From the NCBI GenBank assembly GCA_028825345.1, contig JAPKAJ010000074.1:1-10098 (forward strand): a stretch of 10,098 nt of DNA. The letters are read 5' to 3'. Shown in pieces: positions 1 through 6,768 of the stretch. The notes under the pieces are model-generated. The model worked only from the letters and a program-made list of their open reading frames with translations, did not search any database and was not told the DNA's origin. A program made the translations under genes and the position numbers. This DNA comes from Arenicellales bacterium (GTDB lineage Bacteria; Pseudomonadota; Gammaproteobacteria; Arenicellales; UBA868). Position 1 is the first letter of the stretch. Every line of letters starts with the position of its first letter.

Positions 1-289
1 GTGACTTCTGGTAGTAGGTCGCAGACAGGAACTTGACCGCAGCGCTATAACGATCAACTGGGTCGTAGGTTTTGACAGCCATATGCCGGAACTCCGCGGC
101 ATCGGTCACAGCATCCATGTGCAGCAATAAGACGGTGACTGAGCCCGAGTCATAGGCGTCGTCCGCAAACGACAGGCGCGGCCGCATGCCGGACGTCGGC
201 TTACCACCGCCAACCCGCATTGCCCGTTGGCGAAGTAGACACTGCCATGCCAGAAATTTCTTTCGCAAATCGTCGGCTTGGGTATTCAT
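1..289 (-). CDS. Conserved hypothetical protein, N-terminal 96 residues (partial)
   Basis: A reading frame starts at an ATG (complement of 287-289) and stays open to the left edge, so only the N-terminal 96 codons are seen. The product is hydrophilic, with no signal peptide or membrane helix. It begins MNTQADDLRKKFLAWQ and carries an RAMRVGGGKPTSGMRPR stretch, then a hydrophobic TVLLLHMD strand and a VKTYDPVDRY segment. From memory this pattern (Met-Arg, Gly-Gly-x-Pro, GMRPR, TVLL) resembles an uncharacterised proteobacterial family, but I cannot name a function. The ribosome binding site is weak (TGGA about 10 nt upstream). It is transcribed divergently from the HAD gene at 422. The 132 nt between the two starts must hold both promoters, but I see no convincing consensus there. 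Confidence 0.7.
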   Translation of the reverse strand, partial: MNTQADDLRKKFLAWQCLLRQRAMRVGGGKPTSGMRPRLSFADDAYDSGSVTVLLLHMDAVTDAAEFRHMAVKTYDPVDRYSAAVKFLSATYYQKS

Positions 290-421
290 ATTACTATCCA
301 GTGTGCCAATCGAGGCTTTGTCCTGCAAGGCGGTGCCCCGTTAACTGCCAGATATTTTGATCTCCCCTATAGGCCGACTGCCCGTTAGACTACGCCTTTT
401 CTTCAAACCGATTCTATTAGT

Positions 422-1204
422 TTGCCCAAGCCATCGTTCTTTATCGATATCGACGGTGTCCTTTACGGCGGTAGCGCGCCCGTAGCCAAAGGCCCTGGTG
501 TGCTCAACTATCTGCGCAAGCGCGATTTTGGGTTTCTACTGGTCACTAATACCTCGCGGATGTCCCAGAGCCAGATCCGAGACAAATTGACGGACCTGGG
601 CTACCAGATAGGCCTCGACGAGATTTTTCCAGTGTCGCTGGCGGCTGTCGAATATCTCAGCAGTCGTTTTGGTCACGCCCGTTGCTTTCTGATTGGTGAT
701 CCCAGTCTTGAGATGTTACTGACAGATTCCGGCCATAGTGTAGTTCGCCACGAGACGCCAGTTGATGCCGTCGTCATGGGGCAGTGCATGTGGCCCGACT
801 TTGGCGAAATAGACATAGCACGCCGTCTAGTCAACGATGGAGCCGAGCCAATCGCCCTGCACCGCGATCCGACCTGGCCAGATGGCAGCGTCACACGCAT
901 AGGCCTTGGGCCTATAGTGGCTGCATTGGAATCGGTAATCTCGCAGCCCGTCACGCTGATCGGAAAACCCCAGCGGGCTTTTTTCGATGCTGCACTTGGT
1001 AGAACGGGTTTTGAACGCAGCCAGACTGTGATGATTGGCGACAGCCTATCCTCTGATATCGCAGGCGCCATTGGCGCAGGGCTAAAAAGCCTGCTGGTTC
1101 GCACCGGCAACAGCATCTCTGACCCAATCCCGCCAGGTTGCGACGGCGAGCTTCCATCGATTGCCGATTTGCCTCAATGGTGTGATCTGAATTTTGACGC
1201 CTGA
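422..1204 (+). CDS. HAD-superfamily subfamily IIA phosphatase, LHPP-like
   Basis: This 260-residue soluble protein shows the HAD motifs in order. Motif I is FFIDIDGVLYGG, with nucleophile Asp9 and general acid/base Asp11. Motif II is TNTS at 42-45. The motif III lysine lies in GKP at 181-183, and motif IV is GDSLSSDI at 206-213, with Mg-binding acidic residues. The cap inserted between motifs II and III, plus the GxP-type N-terminus, fits subfamily IIA (NagD/LHPP type), whose members dephosphorylate small phosphorylated metabolites or phospho-amino acids. The true substrate cannot be read from sequence. Length matches the family (about 250-270). The start is TTG: an in-frame stop lies at 386-388 and there is no ATG or GTG between it and motif I. 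No clear Shine-Dalgarno is seen. The ABC ATPase gene begins about 13 nt downstream, so the three genes to 2944 probably form one operon. Confidence 0.88.
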   Translation: MPKPSFFIDIDGVLYGGSAPVAKGPGVLNYLRKRDFGFLLVTNTSRMSQSQIRDKLTDLGYQIGLDEIFPVSLAAVEYLSSRFGHARCFLIGDPSLEMLLTDSGHSVVRHETPVDAVVMGQCMWPDFGEIDIARRLVNDGAEPIALHRDPTWPDGSVTRIGLGPIVAALESVISQPVTLIGKPQRAFFDAALGRTGFERSQTVMIGDSLSSDIAGAIGAGLKSLLVRTGNSISDPIPPGCDGELPSIADLPQWCDLNFDA

Positions 1205-1217
1205 TCTGACCTGTCCA

Positions 1218-2168
1218 ATGCCTTTGAGCCCGCCAGATCGAAAATCGTTGCCAGCATCTGCACCGCTACTGGTACATTGCCAGAATCTGAGCAAGAACTT
1301 TAACGGCAAGTCAGCGGTTGCTGGGCTGAACCTTGATATTCCACCGCGGATTTGCTTTGGACTATTGGGCCCTAATGGGGCCGGTAAAACAACCACGCTT
1401 CGAATGCTGCTAGGGCAATCACCTCGCAGTGGTGGAACGCTAGAAATTTTCGGCGAAGATATAGATCTGGCCCGGCGACGGATCCGCCAGCGTACCGGCA
1501 TCGTGCCACAGACCGATAACCTTGATCCGGACTTCACGGTTGAGGAAAACCTGCGCATGTACGGGAGCTATTTCCGCCTCGGCACTCGCGAAATGGATCA
1601 GCGAATACCCCAACTACTGAGCATGGTTGAACTGTCGACACGTGCCGCGGATCGTATTGACACGCTCTCGGGCGGTATGAAGCGGCGCCTGACGCTGGCA
1701 CGTGCGTTGGTGAACGACCCCGAACTACTGGTGCTGGATGAGCCGACCACGGGCCTTGACCCGCAGGCCCGACACATGATCTGGTCCTTGATTCACCGGA
1801 TGAAACGAAACGGCAAGACCATAGTCCTGACCACACACTACATGGAAGAGGCCGAAAGGCTCTGTGATCAGCTGATGATCATCGACAACGGTGCACTGCT
1901 GGCACAAGGCAGCTCCGCAGAACTGGTGCGCAAACACTGCGAGAGCGACGTATTGGAGATCCGGGACGAGGTGCCACCGAGCGCATTAAAGCATTTGCCA
2001 TCTTCATGTCGCACGGAGCGCGCTGGAGAAAGCCTGTACATCTACTCTGATGACTCCAAGCCTTTGCTGCAGTTAGCCCAGGCACTTCCCGATACGGCCT
2101 GCCTGCACCGACACTCGGGGCTTGAGGATGTATTTCTCCGTCTCACGGGTCGAGAACTTCGCGGGTGA
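1218..2168 (+). CDS. NodI-like ABC transporter ATP-binding protein
   Basis: This is the ATPase subunit of an ABC-2 type exporter. With the ATG at 1218 it has 316 residues. Visible motifs are Walker A GPNGAGKT (51-58), signature LSGGMKRR (150-157), Walker B VLDEPTTGLDP (from 172) and switch His207 in TTHYMEEAE. The segment IVPQTDNLDPDFTVEENLRMYG after Walker A and the C-terminal accessory region of about 90 residues are typical of the NodI/DRA family. That family's rhizobial members export lipochitin oligosaccharides; homologues outside rhizobia have other, mostly unknown substrates. No nod biosynthesis genes are present, so a nodulation role should not be assumed. An upstream in-frame TTG at 1194 would add 8 residues and overlap the HAD gene; I prefer the ATG because the family N-terminus begins near there. 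It overlaps the permease gene by 4 nt. Confidence 0.9.
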   Translation: MPLSPPDRKSLPASAPLLVHCQNLSKNFNGKSAVAGLNLDIPPRICFGLLGPNGAGKTTTLRMLLGQSPRSGGTLEIFGEDIDLARRRIRQRTGIVPQTDNLDPDFTVEENLRMYGSYFRLGTREMDQRIPQLLSMVELSTRAADRIDTLSGGMKRRLTLARALVNDPELLVLDEPTTGLDPQARHMIWSLIHRMKRNGKTIVLTTHYMEEAERLCDQLMIIDNGALLAQGSSAELVRKHCESDVLEIRDEVPPSALKHLPSSCRTERAGESLYIYSDDSKPLLQLAQALPDTACLHRHSGLEDVFLRLTGRELRG

Positions 2169-2944
2169 AAACCAACAGCCTACCTTCACTGCGGATCGAG
2201 GCCTTCACCATCTGGCGACGGAATCTATTGGTATGGCGCCGATTGATGGGTGCGAGCGTGCTGCTGCATTTCGGTGAACCCCTAATCTATCTACTCGGCC
2301 TGGGCTATGGATTGGGTCGCTTCGTCGGCGAGATGGCCGGCATGCCGTACTTTACTTTCTTAGCGTCGGGTTTTATCGCCTGGTCGGCAATGAACGTTGC
2401 AAGTATGGAATCCATGTGGTCGGTATATACAAGAATGGTGCCGCAGCAGACCTACGAAGCCATTCTCGCAACCCCGACAGAAGTAGATGATATTGTGATT
2501 GGGGAATTACTCTGGTGTGCTACCAAGAGCCTCTTCAGTGGCAGTGCCATCCTCGTAGTTGCCGCACTGCTCGGGGCAGTGAACGACTGGACTGCAATAT
2601 TTGCACTGCCGGTGATATTTCTTACCGGGCTGTGCTTTGCGGCGCCGGGACTAATCATTACCGCACTTGCCCGAGGCTATGAGTACTTCAACTTTTATAT
2701 GACCCTGGCAATGACGCCAATGTTTATCCTCTGCGGGGTCTTCTATCCTATCAATACTCTACCGCCGCCAATGCAGTCTGCGGTTCAATTTCTGCCTCTG
2801 ACGCACGCAGTTCAAATTATCCGGCCGATCGTGGTAGGCGCGCCCGTCACCGACCTTTGGCTACACCTGGGGGTATTGCTATTGTTTAGCCTAGTGGCCG
2901 CCTGGGTGGCAATTATCCTGATTCGCCGCCGGCTGATAAAATAG
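2165..2944 (+). CDS. NodJ-like ABC-2 transporter permease
   Basis: This 259-residue integral inner-membrane protein has about six hydrophobic segments (roughly residues 29-50, 61-80, 118-140, 144-167, 177-198 and 230-255). The LASGFIAWSAMN segment, the YEAILATPTEVDDIVIGELLW loop and the FFYPINTLPP-like segment (here VFYPINTLPPPMQ, about 192-204) match NodJ/ABC-2 permeases. It would dimerise and pair with the ATPase encoded just upstream to move a substrate out across the inner membrane. The start is GTG at 2165, embedded in GTGA with the ATPase stop, indicating translational coupling. The C-terminus is basic (RRRLIK), consistent with a cytoplasmic tail. Substrate unknown; polysaccharide, lipid or a drug-like compound are all possible. 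Confidence 0.88.
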   Translation: MKTNSLPSLRIEAFTIWRRNLLVWRRLMGASVLLHFGEPLIYLLGLGYGLGRFVGEMAGMPYFTFLASGFIAWSAMNVASMESMWSVYTRMVPQQTYEAILATPTEVDDIVIGELLWCATKSLFSGSAILVVAALLGAVNDWTAIFALPVIFLTGLCFAAPGLIITALARGYEYFNFYMTLAMTPMFILCGVFYPINTLPPPMQSAVQFLPLTHAVQIIRPIVVGAPVTDLWLHLGVLLLFSLVAAWVAIILIRRRLIK

Positions 2945-2969
2945 AGATCGGTTTTAGTTCACTTCATTA

Positions 2970-2999
2970 TTGATTGGCCGCCTACATGGGTTTTAAAAT
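2970..2999 (+). promoter_or_regulatory. Candidate sigma70 promoter for coq7-btuF
   Basis: In the 85-nt gap after the permease gene, TTGATT (2970-2975) is followed after 18 nt by TAAAAT (2994-2999). These match the -35 consensus at 4 of 6 and the -10 at 5 of 6 positions. Transcription would start near 3006, about 24 nt before the coq7 ATG. No hairpin terminator with a T-run is visible in the gap, so readthrough from the upstream operon remains possible. Confidence 0.35.
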
Positions 3000-3029
3000 G
3001 CTGACAATTTCTTTTGGAATAACTACCCA

Positions 3030-3692
3030 ATGACGATCCACGACACGCTAACCGATCGCAGATACAGCAAAACTGATCGCTGGCTGATCGCGGCTCAAAA
3101 CGGAATCACCACAATCTTTGGTCGACCCAATGGAACCCCTCGGCCGGATCCGGCCGAGGGGTTCGATGAGTCAGAGTTGGATGAAGCTGAACGTGATCAA
3201 TCGGCCCGTCTGATGCGGGTGAACCACGTGGGTGAAGTCTGTGCTCAGGCCTTGTACCAGGGCCAAGCCGCGACCACCCACAATTTGCAATTAAAACAAA
3301 CGTTGTCACACGCAGCCGCTGAGGAAAACGACCACTTAATCTGGTGTGATAGGCGCCTGCAAGCCCTGGATGGAAGGAAAAGCCTATTGAATCCACTTTG
3401 GTACACCGGAGCGTTCGTCATCGGCGCTATAGCCGGCCTGGCGGGGGACCGTTGGAGCCTTGGTTTTCTAAAAGAAACAGAGGAGCAGGTCGAGGGCCAC
3501 CTCGACAGCCATCTGGATCGACTCCCAGCAAAAGATACCTGCAGTCGAATCGTGGTTCAACAAATGAAAGAAGATGAACGCCGACATGCTGAGACTGCGA
3601 ACCGCTCGGGCGCTGCCGATCTGCCTACGCCGATCAAAAGCCTGATGCGCGGTGCAAGCCGAGTAATGACCGGCGCCGCGTACTGGATCTAG
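3030..3692 (+). CDS. coq7: Coq7-type demethoxyubiquinone hydroxylase (ubiquinone biosynthesis)
   Basis: The product is a carboxylate-bridged di-iron monooxygenase that hydroxylates the demethoxyubiquinol ring late in ubiquinone synthesis; it is membrane-associated on the cytoplasmic side. The 220-residue length is normal for bacterial Coq7. Putative iron ligands are Glu69 (MRVNHVGEVCAQALYQGQA), Glu99 and His102 (EENDH), Glu151 (ETEEQVEGHL), and Glu182 and His185 (EDERRH), i.e. the E...ExxH...E...ExxH pattern. The hydrophobic stretch FVIGAIAGLAGDRWSLGF (129-146) is the usual membrane-facing helix. The start is ATG, with a weak GGA about 12 nt upstream. A 32-bp perfect palindrome lies in codons 35-45, the variable linker before the first ligand helix. 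btuF follows after 34 nt, so both are probably co-transcribed, although their functions are not obviously linked. Confidence 0.95.
   Translation: MTIHDTLTDRRYSKTDRWLIAAQNGITTIFGRPNGTPRPDPAEGFDESELDEAERDQSARLMRVNHVGEVCAQALYQGQAATTHNLQLKQTLSHAAAEENDHLIWCDRRLQALDGRKSLLNPLWYTGAFVIGAIAGLAGDRWSLGFLKETEEQVEGHLDSHLDRLPAKDTCSRIVVQQMKEDERRHAETANRSGAADLPTPIKSLMRGASRVMTGAAYWI
3133..3164. repeat. 32-bp perfect inverted repeat (palindrome) within coq7
   Basis: The left half GAACCCCTCGGCCGGA is the exact reverse complement of the right half; the dyad centre is between 3148 and 3149 in a GGATCC core. In RNA it could form a 14-bp GC-rich stem capped by GAUC. It is in frame and encodes residues 35-45 (GTPRPDPAEGF) of Coq7. 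The next base pair outward is a mismatch. I see no second copy in the window. Confidence 0.93.
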
Positions 3693-3726
3693 CCTCACCC
3701 ACCCTCTTTGCCTGGTTGAACCTGGC

Positions 3727-4620
3727 TTGAAAGACCATCTGTCTATCTGTGCGCTGCTGACTGTCCTACTGTCAGTATGGCTCATCCAGGCCAATGCCGA
3801 ACGCCTGCAGGTGTTAGATGATACTCACGCACAAATTCAACTGAGCACACCTGCCCAGCGTATCATCAGCCTGGCCCCAAACCTGACTGAGATTCTCTTC
3901 TTTATCGGTGCGGGAGACCGGGTGGTCGGCACGGTAGACCATAGCGATTACCCGCCAGCGGCGCTGCAGGTACCACGCGTCGGATCCCATAGTCGTTTCG
4001 ACTTTGAAACAATCCTCCGGCTACAGCCCGATTTGATACTGGCCTGGGAGAGTGGTAATCCCGCGGCACTGGTGACACGCCTCGAACAACTCGGGCTCAC
4101 CGTCTACCGAGCTGAGCCGGCGACCCTGGCTCTTATCGCCAGTACCTTGGTCCGAATCGGCGAGCTGACCGGCAATGACAAAACAGCTAATCGCCTGGCG
4201 AGTCAGTTTCTTGAAGAAGCCGAGTCAATCCGTAAAACCTTTCATCGCAAGAAACTCATAAGAGTCTTCTACCAGGTCTGGCATGACCCTCTGATAACCC
4301 TGAATGGCAATCACCTCGTTAGCCGCCTGCTTGAAGATTGTGGGGCGCGCAATGTATTCGCGAACCTGCCGGACATCGCCCCCACGGTATCCCGAGAGTC
4401 AGTTATCAGCCGTAACCCCGCGGCAATTATTGCTGGAGACGGCACCGGAGGGTCACACCGAGCACTCGATCACTGGGCAAACTGGGACCAGGTCGATGCC
4501 GTTGCGAATAAGCGCCTTTATATCGTCAATTCGGACCACCTGCACCGACACTCCCCTAGAATCCTCGAAGGGATGCGCGAGCTTTGCCAAGTTATTGATC
4601 GGGCCCGTGGGCCAGGCTAG
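3727..4620 (+). CDS. btuF: Periplasmic vitamin B12-binding protein BtuF
   Basis: This is the substrate-binding protein of the BtuCDF importer: it captures cobalamin in the periplasm and delivers it to BtuC. The 297-residue precursor has a signal peptide ending near Ala24 (WLIQANA, then ER). Family features are RIISLAPNLTEILFFIGAG (45-63), SDYPP (73-77), VGSHSRFDFETILRLQPDLILAW, and a C-terminal TVSRESVISRNPAAII and SDHLHRHSPRILEGMRELC. Cys205 (LLEDCGARNVF) and Cys287 (MRELCQ) align with the conserved cysteine pair of E. coli BtuF, which forms a disulfide. The start is TTG, the only plausible initiator before the signal peptide; no clear Shine-Dalgarno is seen. It lies 34 nt after coq7 and not with btuCD. 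No riboswitch precedes it on this strand, so its B12 control, if any, differs from that of btuB. It ends 2 nt from the convergent btuB stop. Confidence 0.93.
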   Translation: MKDHLSICALLTVLLSVWLIQANAERLQVLDDTHAQIQLSTPAQRIISLAPNLTEILFFIGAGDRVVGTVDHSDYPPAALQVPRVGSHSRFDFETILRLQPDLILAWESGNPAALVTRLEQLGLTVYRAEPATLALIASTLVRIGELTGNDKTANRLASQFLEEAESIRKTFHRKKLIRVFYQVWHDPLITLNGNHLVSRLLEDCGARNVFANLPDIAPTVSRESVISRNPAAIIAGDGTGGSHRALDHWANWDQVDAVANKRLYIVNSDHLHRHSPRILEGMRELCQVIDRARGPG

Positions 4621-4622
4621 GC

Positions 4623-6425
4623 CTAGTCGCGAAATACCACCCTGGCGAGAAAATTCCGTCCGGGCTCGCGAAAACCCGCAGCCGTCTGGTAAGACTCGTC
4701 TAGCAGGTTGTTTCCCTCGATACGAAGCCGCCACTTTTTACCCAGGGCGTATGTAATTCCGCCGTCAATCAGGGTATAACTCTGCAAAGCAACTGTGTTG
4801 GCTTTGTCATCGTAGCGCTTACCGTGATAGGCAGCGCTCAATCCGTACTGCCACTCGCCGCTACGTCGATCAACCCGTACTTTGCCGGATTGCTTGGCAC
4901 GGCGCGCCAGCTGATGGCCAGTCGCCTTATCCTTTGGGTCCATTAGAACGATACCTACTGCAGCCTGCCAACTCGATAGTTTCCCAGACCAGTCCAATTC
5001 CAAGCCATCAATTGCCGCGCGATCCAGATTCACTGGGGCATAGGTGAGCGGATCATAGGCTACCAGATCTTCAATATCGGTATTAAACCAACGAAGCGCC
5101 CATGAGCCTGGTCCTGTGTCACCACTTACTCCGATTTCATAAGAGGTAGATGACTCCACTTCAAGGGTCGGGTTGCCAAAACCCGGGTAATACAGGTCGT
5201 TGAAACTGGGGGCCTTGAACGCAGTGCCTAAACCCGCGTTAAAGCGCAGTCCACTTTCGGTTGACAGCGCATAATCCAGATTGCCGGTGAAATGGTTACC
5301 AAACTGCTCGTTATCATCAAACCGCAAACCTGCCACCATATCCTGGTTGGCGTAACCACCCTGCCATTGTCCGAACAGGCCAAGGTTCGACCGTGAGCTC
5401 ACATCGTAACTGACCGATCCATCAACCGAATCATCCGCGTAATCAATGCCACCTGTCAGTAAATGGACCTCGGCGACGGGCCAATCCAGTTGCCAACCGG
5501 CCTGATTGCGAGTGGTATTGAATTCGCCGTCGGAGACGTTATCTGCAAAGGTCTTGGAATCATCGCGACTTTGCCCGACCTGAATCGTATTGCTCCATCC
5601 ACCGTCTCCATCGGTGCGCCACTTCAGATTCAGCACCTGCTGCGCGTAGCTCGAGTCGTTAACCACCAGCGGACCTGCCCAGGGATTATCAAAACCAGTA
5701 TTTCCGGATGCGTACAACAACGAAAGATCCAGTTCGCCAGTCCCACCAGATGTGGGCCCATTCCATCGGGCGCTGAGCGAGGTATTGTCATATCCGTCTT
5801 TATCGCTCTGAGCGCCTACAGTGCTGTCGATTCCATCAGTATCGATCATATCGACCTGGACACTGAAGCGACTGTCGCCAACCGGGCCCGAGATACCAAC
5901 CCCGGCGTTCACCGTGTTGTAGGTGCCATAACCCACTTCAGCATGCGCTTCGTGCCTATCACCCCCTTTGCGAGTGAAGATCTGGATTACGCCGCCTAGC
6001 GCCTCGGAACCGTAAAGACTTGATCTGGGCCCGCGGACAATCTCAATGCGCTCAATCTGATCAAGAGGAAGAAACTGAAAAGCAGTCGCGCCTACAGTGG
6101 CGGAAAACAATTTGATACCATCAACAAGTGTCAGCACATGACCGGCATTGGTGCCGCGCATGAAAACGCTGGTATTTTTTCCGTAACCGCCGTTACGGGT
6201 GACCTCCAGGCCAACCTGGGACGACAGCAACTCTCCAAGGTCTCGAGCCGCACTGGTCTCAATATCCTCACGCGAGATTACGGTAACCGGGGCCAGTACC
6301 TCGTCAGCCGTCTGCGCACTGCGTGTTGCAGTCACGATGACCGGGTCAGCGGCCTGGACTGACAGAACCGTTAAAAAAGAAATTACAACAACAGCGGGGA
6401 ACCCACTGATCGAAAAGTTTTTCAC
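4623..6425 (-). CDS. btuB: TonB-dependent outer-membrane vitamin B12 receptor BtuB
   Basis: This 600-residue TonB-dependent receptor (E. coli BtuB is of similar size) imports cobalamin across the outer membrane. A signal peptide ends near residue 25 (LSVQA-A). The TonB box is DPVIVTAT at 27-34, followed by a plug domain (about 40-150) with VFMRGTNAGHVLTLVDGIK and RIEIVRGPRSSLYGSEALGGVIQIFTR. The rest is an alternating-strand barrel ending in NNLLDESYQTAAGFREPGRNF. The last residues are VVFRD, so the usual terminal aromatic is followed by two extra residues. The start is GTG, chosen because AAGGAG lies 6 nt upstream and the signal peptide starts there. Identification as BtuB rather than another receptor rests on the plug motifs, the upstream cobalamin riboswitch and the neighbouring btuF, btuD and btuC. 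Confidence 0.94.
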   Translation of the reverse strand: MKNFSISGFPAVVVISFLTVLSVQAADPVIVTATRSAQTADEVLAPVTVISREDIETSAARDLGELLSSQVGLEVTRNGGYGKNTSVFMRGTNAGHVLTLVDGIKLFSATVGATAFQFLPLDQIERIEIVRGPRSSLYGSEALGGVIQIFTRKGGDRHEAHAEVGYGTYNTVNAGVGISGPVGDSRFSVQVDMIDTDGIDSTVGAQSDKDGYDNTSLSARWNGPTSGGTGELDLSLLYASGNTGFDNPWAGPLVVNDSSYAQQVLNLKWRTDGDGGWSNTIQVGQSRDDSKTFADNVSDGEFNTTRNQAGWQLDWPVAEVHLLTGGIDYADDSVDGSVSYDVSSRSNLGLFGQWQGGYANQDMVAGLRFDDNEQFGNHFTGNLDYALSTESGLRFNAGLGTAFKAPSFNDLYYPGFGNPTLEVESSTSYEIGVSGDTGPGSWALRWFNTDIEDLVAYDPLTYAPVNLDRAAIDGLELDWSGKLSSWQAAVGIVLMDPKDKATGHQLARRAKQSGKVRVDRRSGEWQYGLSAAYHGKRYDDKANTVALQSYTLIDGGITYALGKKWRLRIEGNNLLDESYQTAAGFREPGRNFLARVVFRD

Positions 6426-6530
6426 TGACTACTCCTTGCGCGCCACCCGTGCACTTAATGCGAGGAAGGGACCAGCGGTGTTGCGCATAACCACAACCCG
6501 TCACCACCCCACGCGGTTTCATTGGGTCCA
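6426..6530 (-). promoter_or_regulatory. btuB leader, presumed riboswitch expression platform
   Basis: This is a 105-nt untranslated stretch between the riboswitch and btuB. On the mRNA strand, UUCCUCGC (complement of 6460-6467) can pair with GCG-CA-AGGAG covering the Shine-Dalgarno (6432-6441). CUGGUC (complement of 6470-6475), just before it, is complementary to GACCAG in the 3' strand of riboswitch helix P1. A 25-nt hairpin (6476-6500; CGGGUUGUG against CGCAACaCCG, loop GUUAUG) lies between them and may be P13. No hairpin followed by a U-run is seen. This fits translational control: bound B12 closes P1 and leaves the anti-Shine-Dalgarno free. Pairings were found by eye, without energy calculation. 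Confidence 0.5.
6432..6437 (-). promoter_or_regulatory. btuB ribosome binding site
   Basis: The complement reads AAGGAG, 6 nt before the GTG start of btuB. It is the strongest Shine-Dalgarno on the minus strand here and decides the start codon. It is a likely control target, because an upstream UUCCU in the leader can pair with it. Confidence 0.85.
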
Positions 6531-6721
6531 CTACTGGTCGGTCTCCGGACTTGTGAGGGCACCTGGGTGCGGGATGGCGCGCCTTCCCACGGCATACGCC
6601 GCAGTGGCTTCGTGCTACATCCGGTCCTCACCTACCGTTGCGGGGGCAGTGCCGGAATTGCACAGATCGTGCGCACCGGCTTCCCGTTTACCTGCCTCAC
6701 GTAGAAACAGGTAACCAGCAG
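6531..6721 (-). promoter_or_regulatory. Cobalamin riboswitch upstream of btuB
   Basis: On the minus strand, all hallmark blocks of the cobalamin aptamer are present in order. P1 pairs CTGCTGGT (6714-6721) with ACCAGTAG (6531-6538). The P2 hairpin is TTACCTG...CAGGTAA. Then come GGGAAGCCGGTGCG, the core CTGCCCCCGCAACGGTA (6633-6649), GAAGCCACTGCGG, GTGGGAAGGCG, and the B12 box AAGTCCGGAGACCGACCAG (6534-6552). Long outer pairing GTGAGG/CCTCAC closes the P4-P6 region. The family binds adenosyl- or methylcobalamin and lowers expression of the downstream gene, here btuB. Length and core are canonical. Confidence 0.96.
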
Positions 6722-6734
6722 GGATAACTGCGCA

Positions 6735-6763
6735 ACCCTAATGACCAACTAAAGGAGTGTCAA
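6735..6763 (-). promoter_or_regulatory. Candidate sigma70 promoter for the btuB riboswitch transcript
   Basis: The minus strand has a perfect -35 TTGACA (complement of 6758-6763), a 17-nt spacer, then TAGGGT (complement of 6735-6740), a poor 3-of-6 match to the -10. Transcription would start near 6728, about 7 nt before the riboswitch P1 helix, which is the expected place. It lies in the 47-nt gap after the btuD stop, so btuB can be transcribed apart from btuCD. Confidence 0.5.
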
Positions 6764-6768
6764 GCGTT

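Noticed and set aside
1082..1558. 158-codon minus-strand open frame across the HAD/ABC junction.
   Set aside because: It is antisense to two motif-rich genes, crosses their boundary and has Arg/Ser-rich shadow composition.
1194..2944. NodI/NodJ similarity suggesting nodulation or symbiosis.
   Set aside because: No nodABC, nodD or nod-box is visible, and NodIJ-type transporters occur widely outside rhizobia.
5463..5999. 178-codon open frame on the plus strand inside btuB.
   Set aside because: It is antisense to the well-supported BtuB barrel, has no family motif or ribosome site, and its composition fits a shadow frame.
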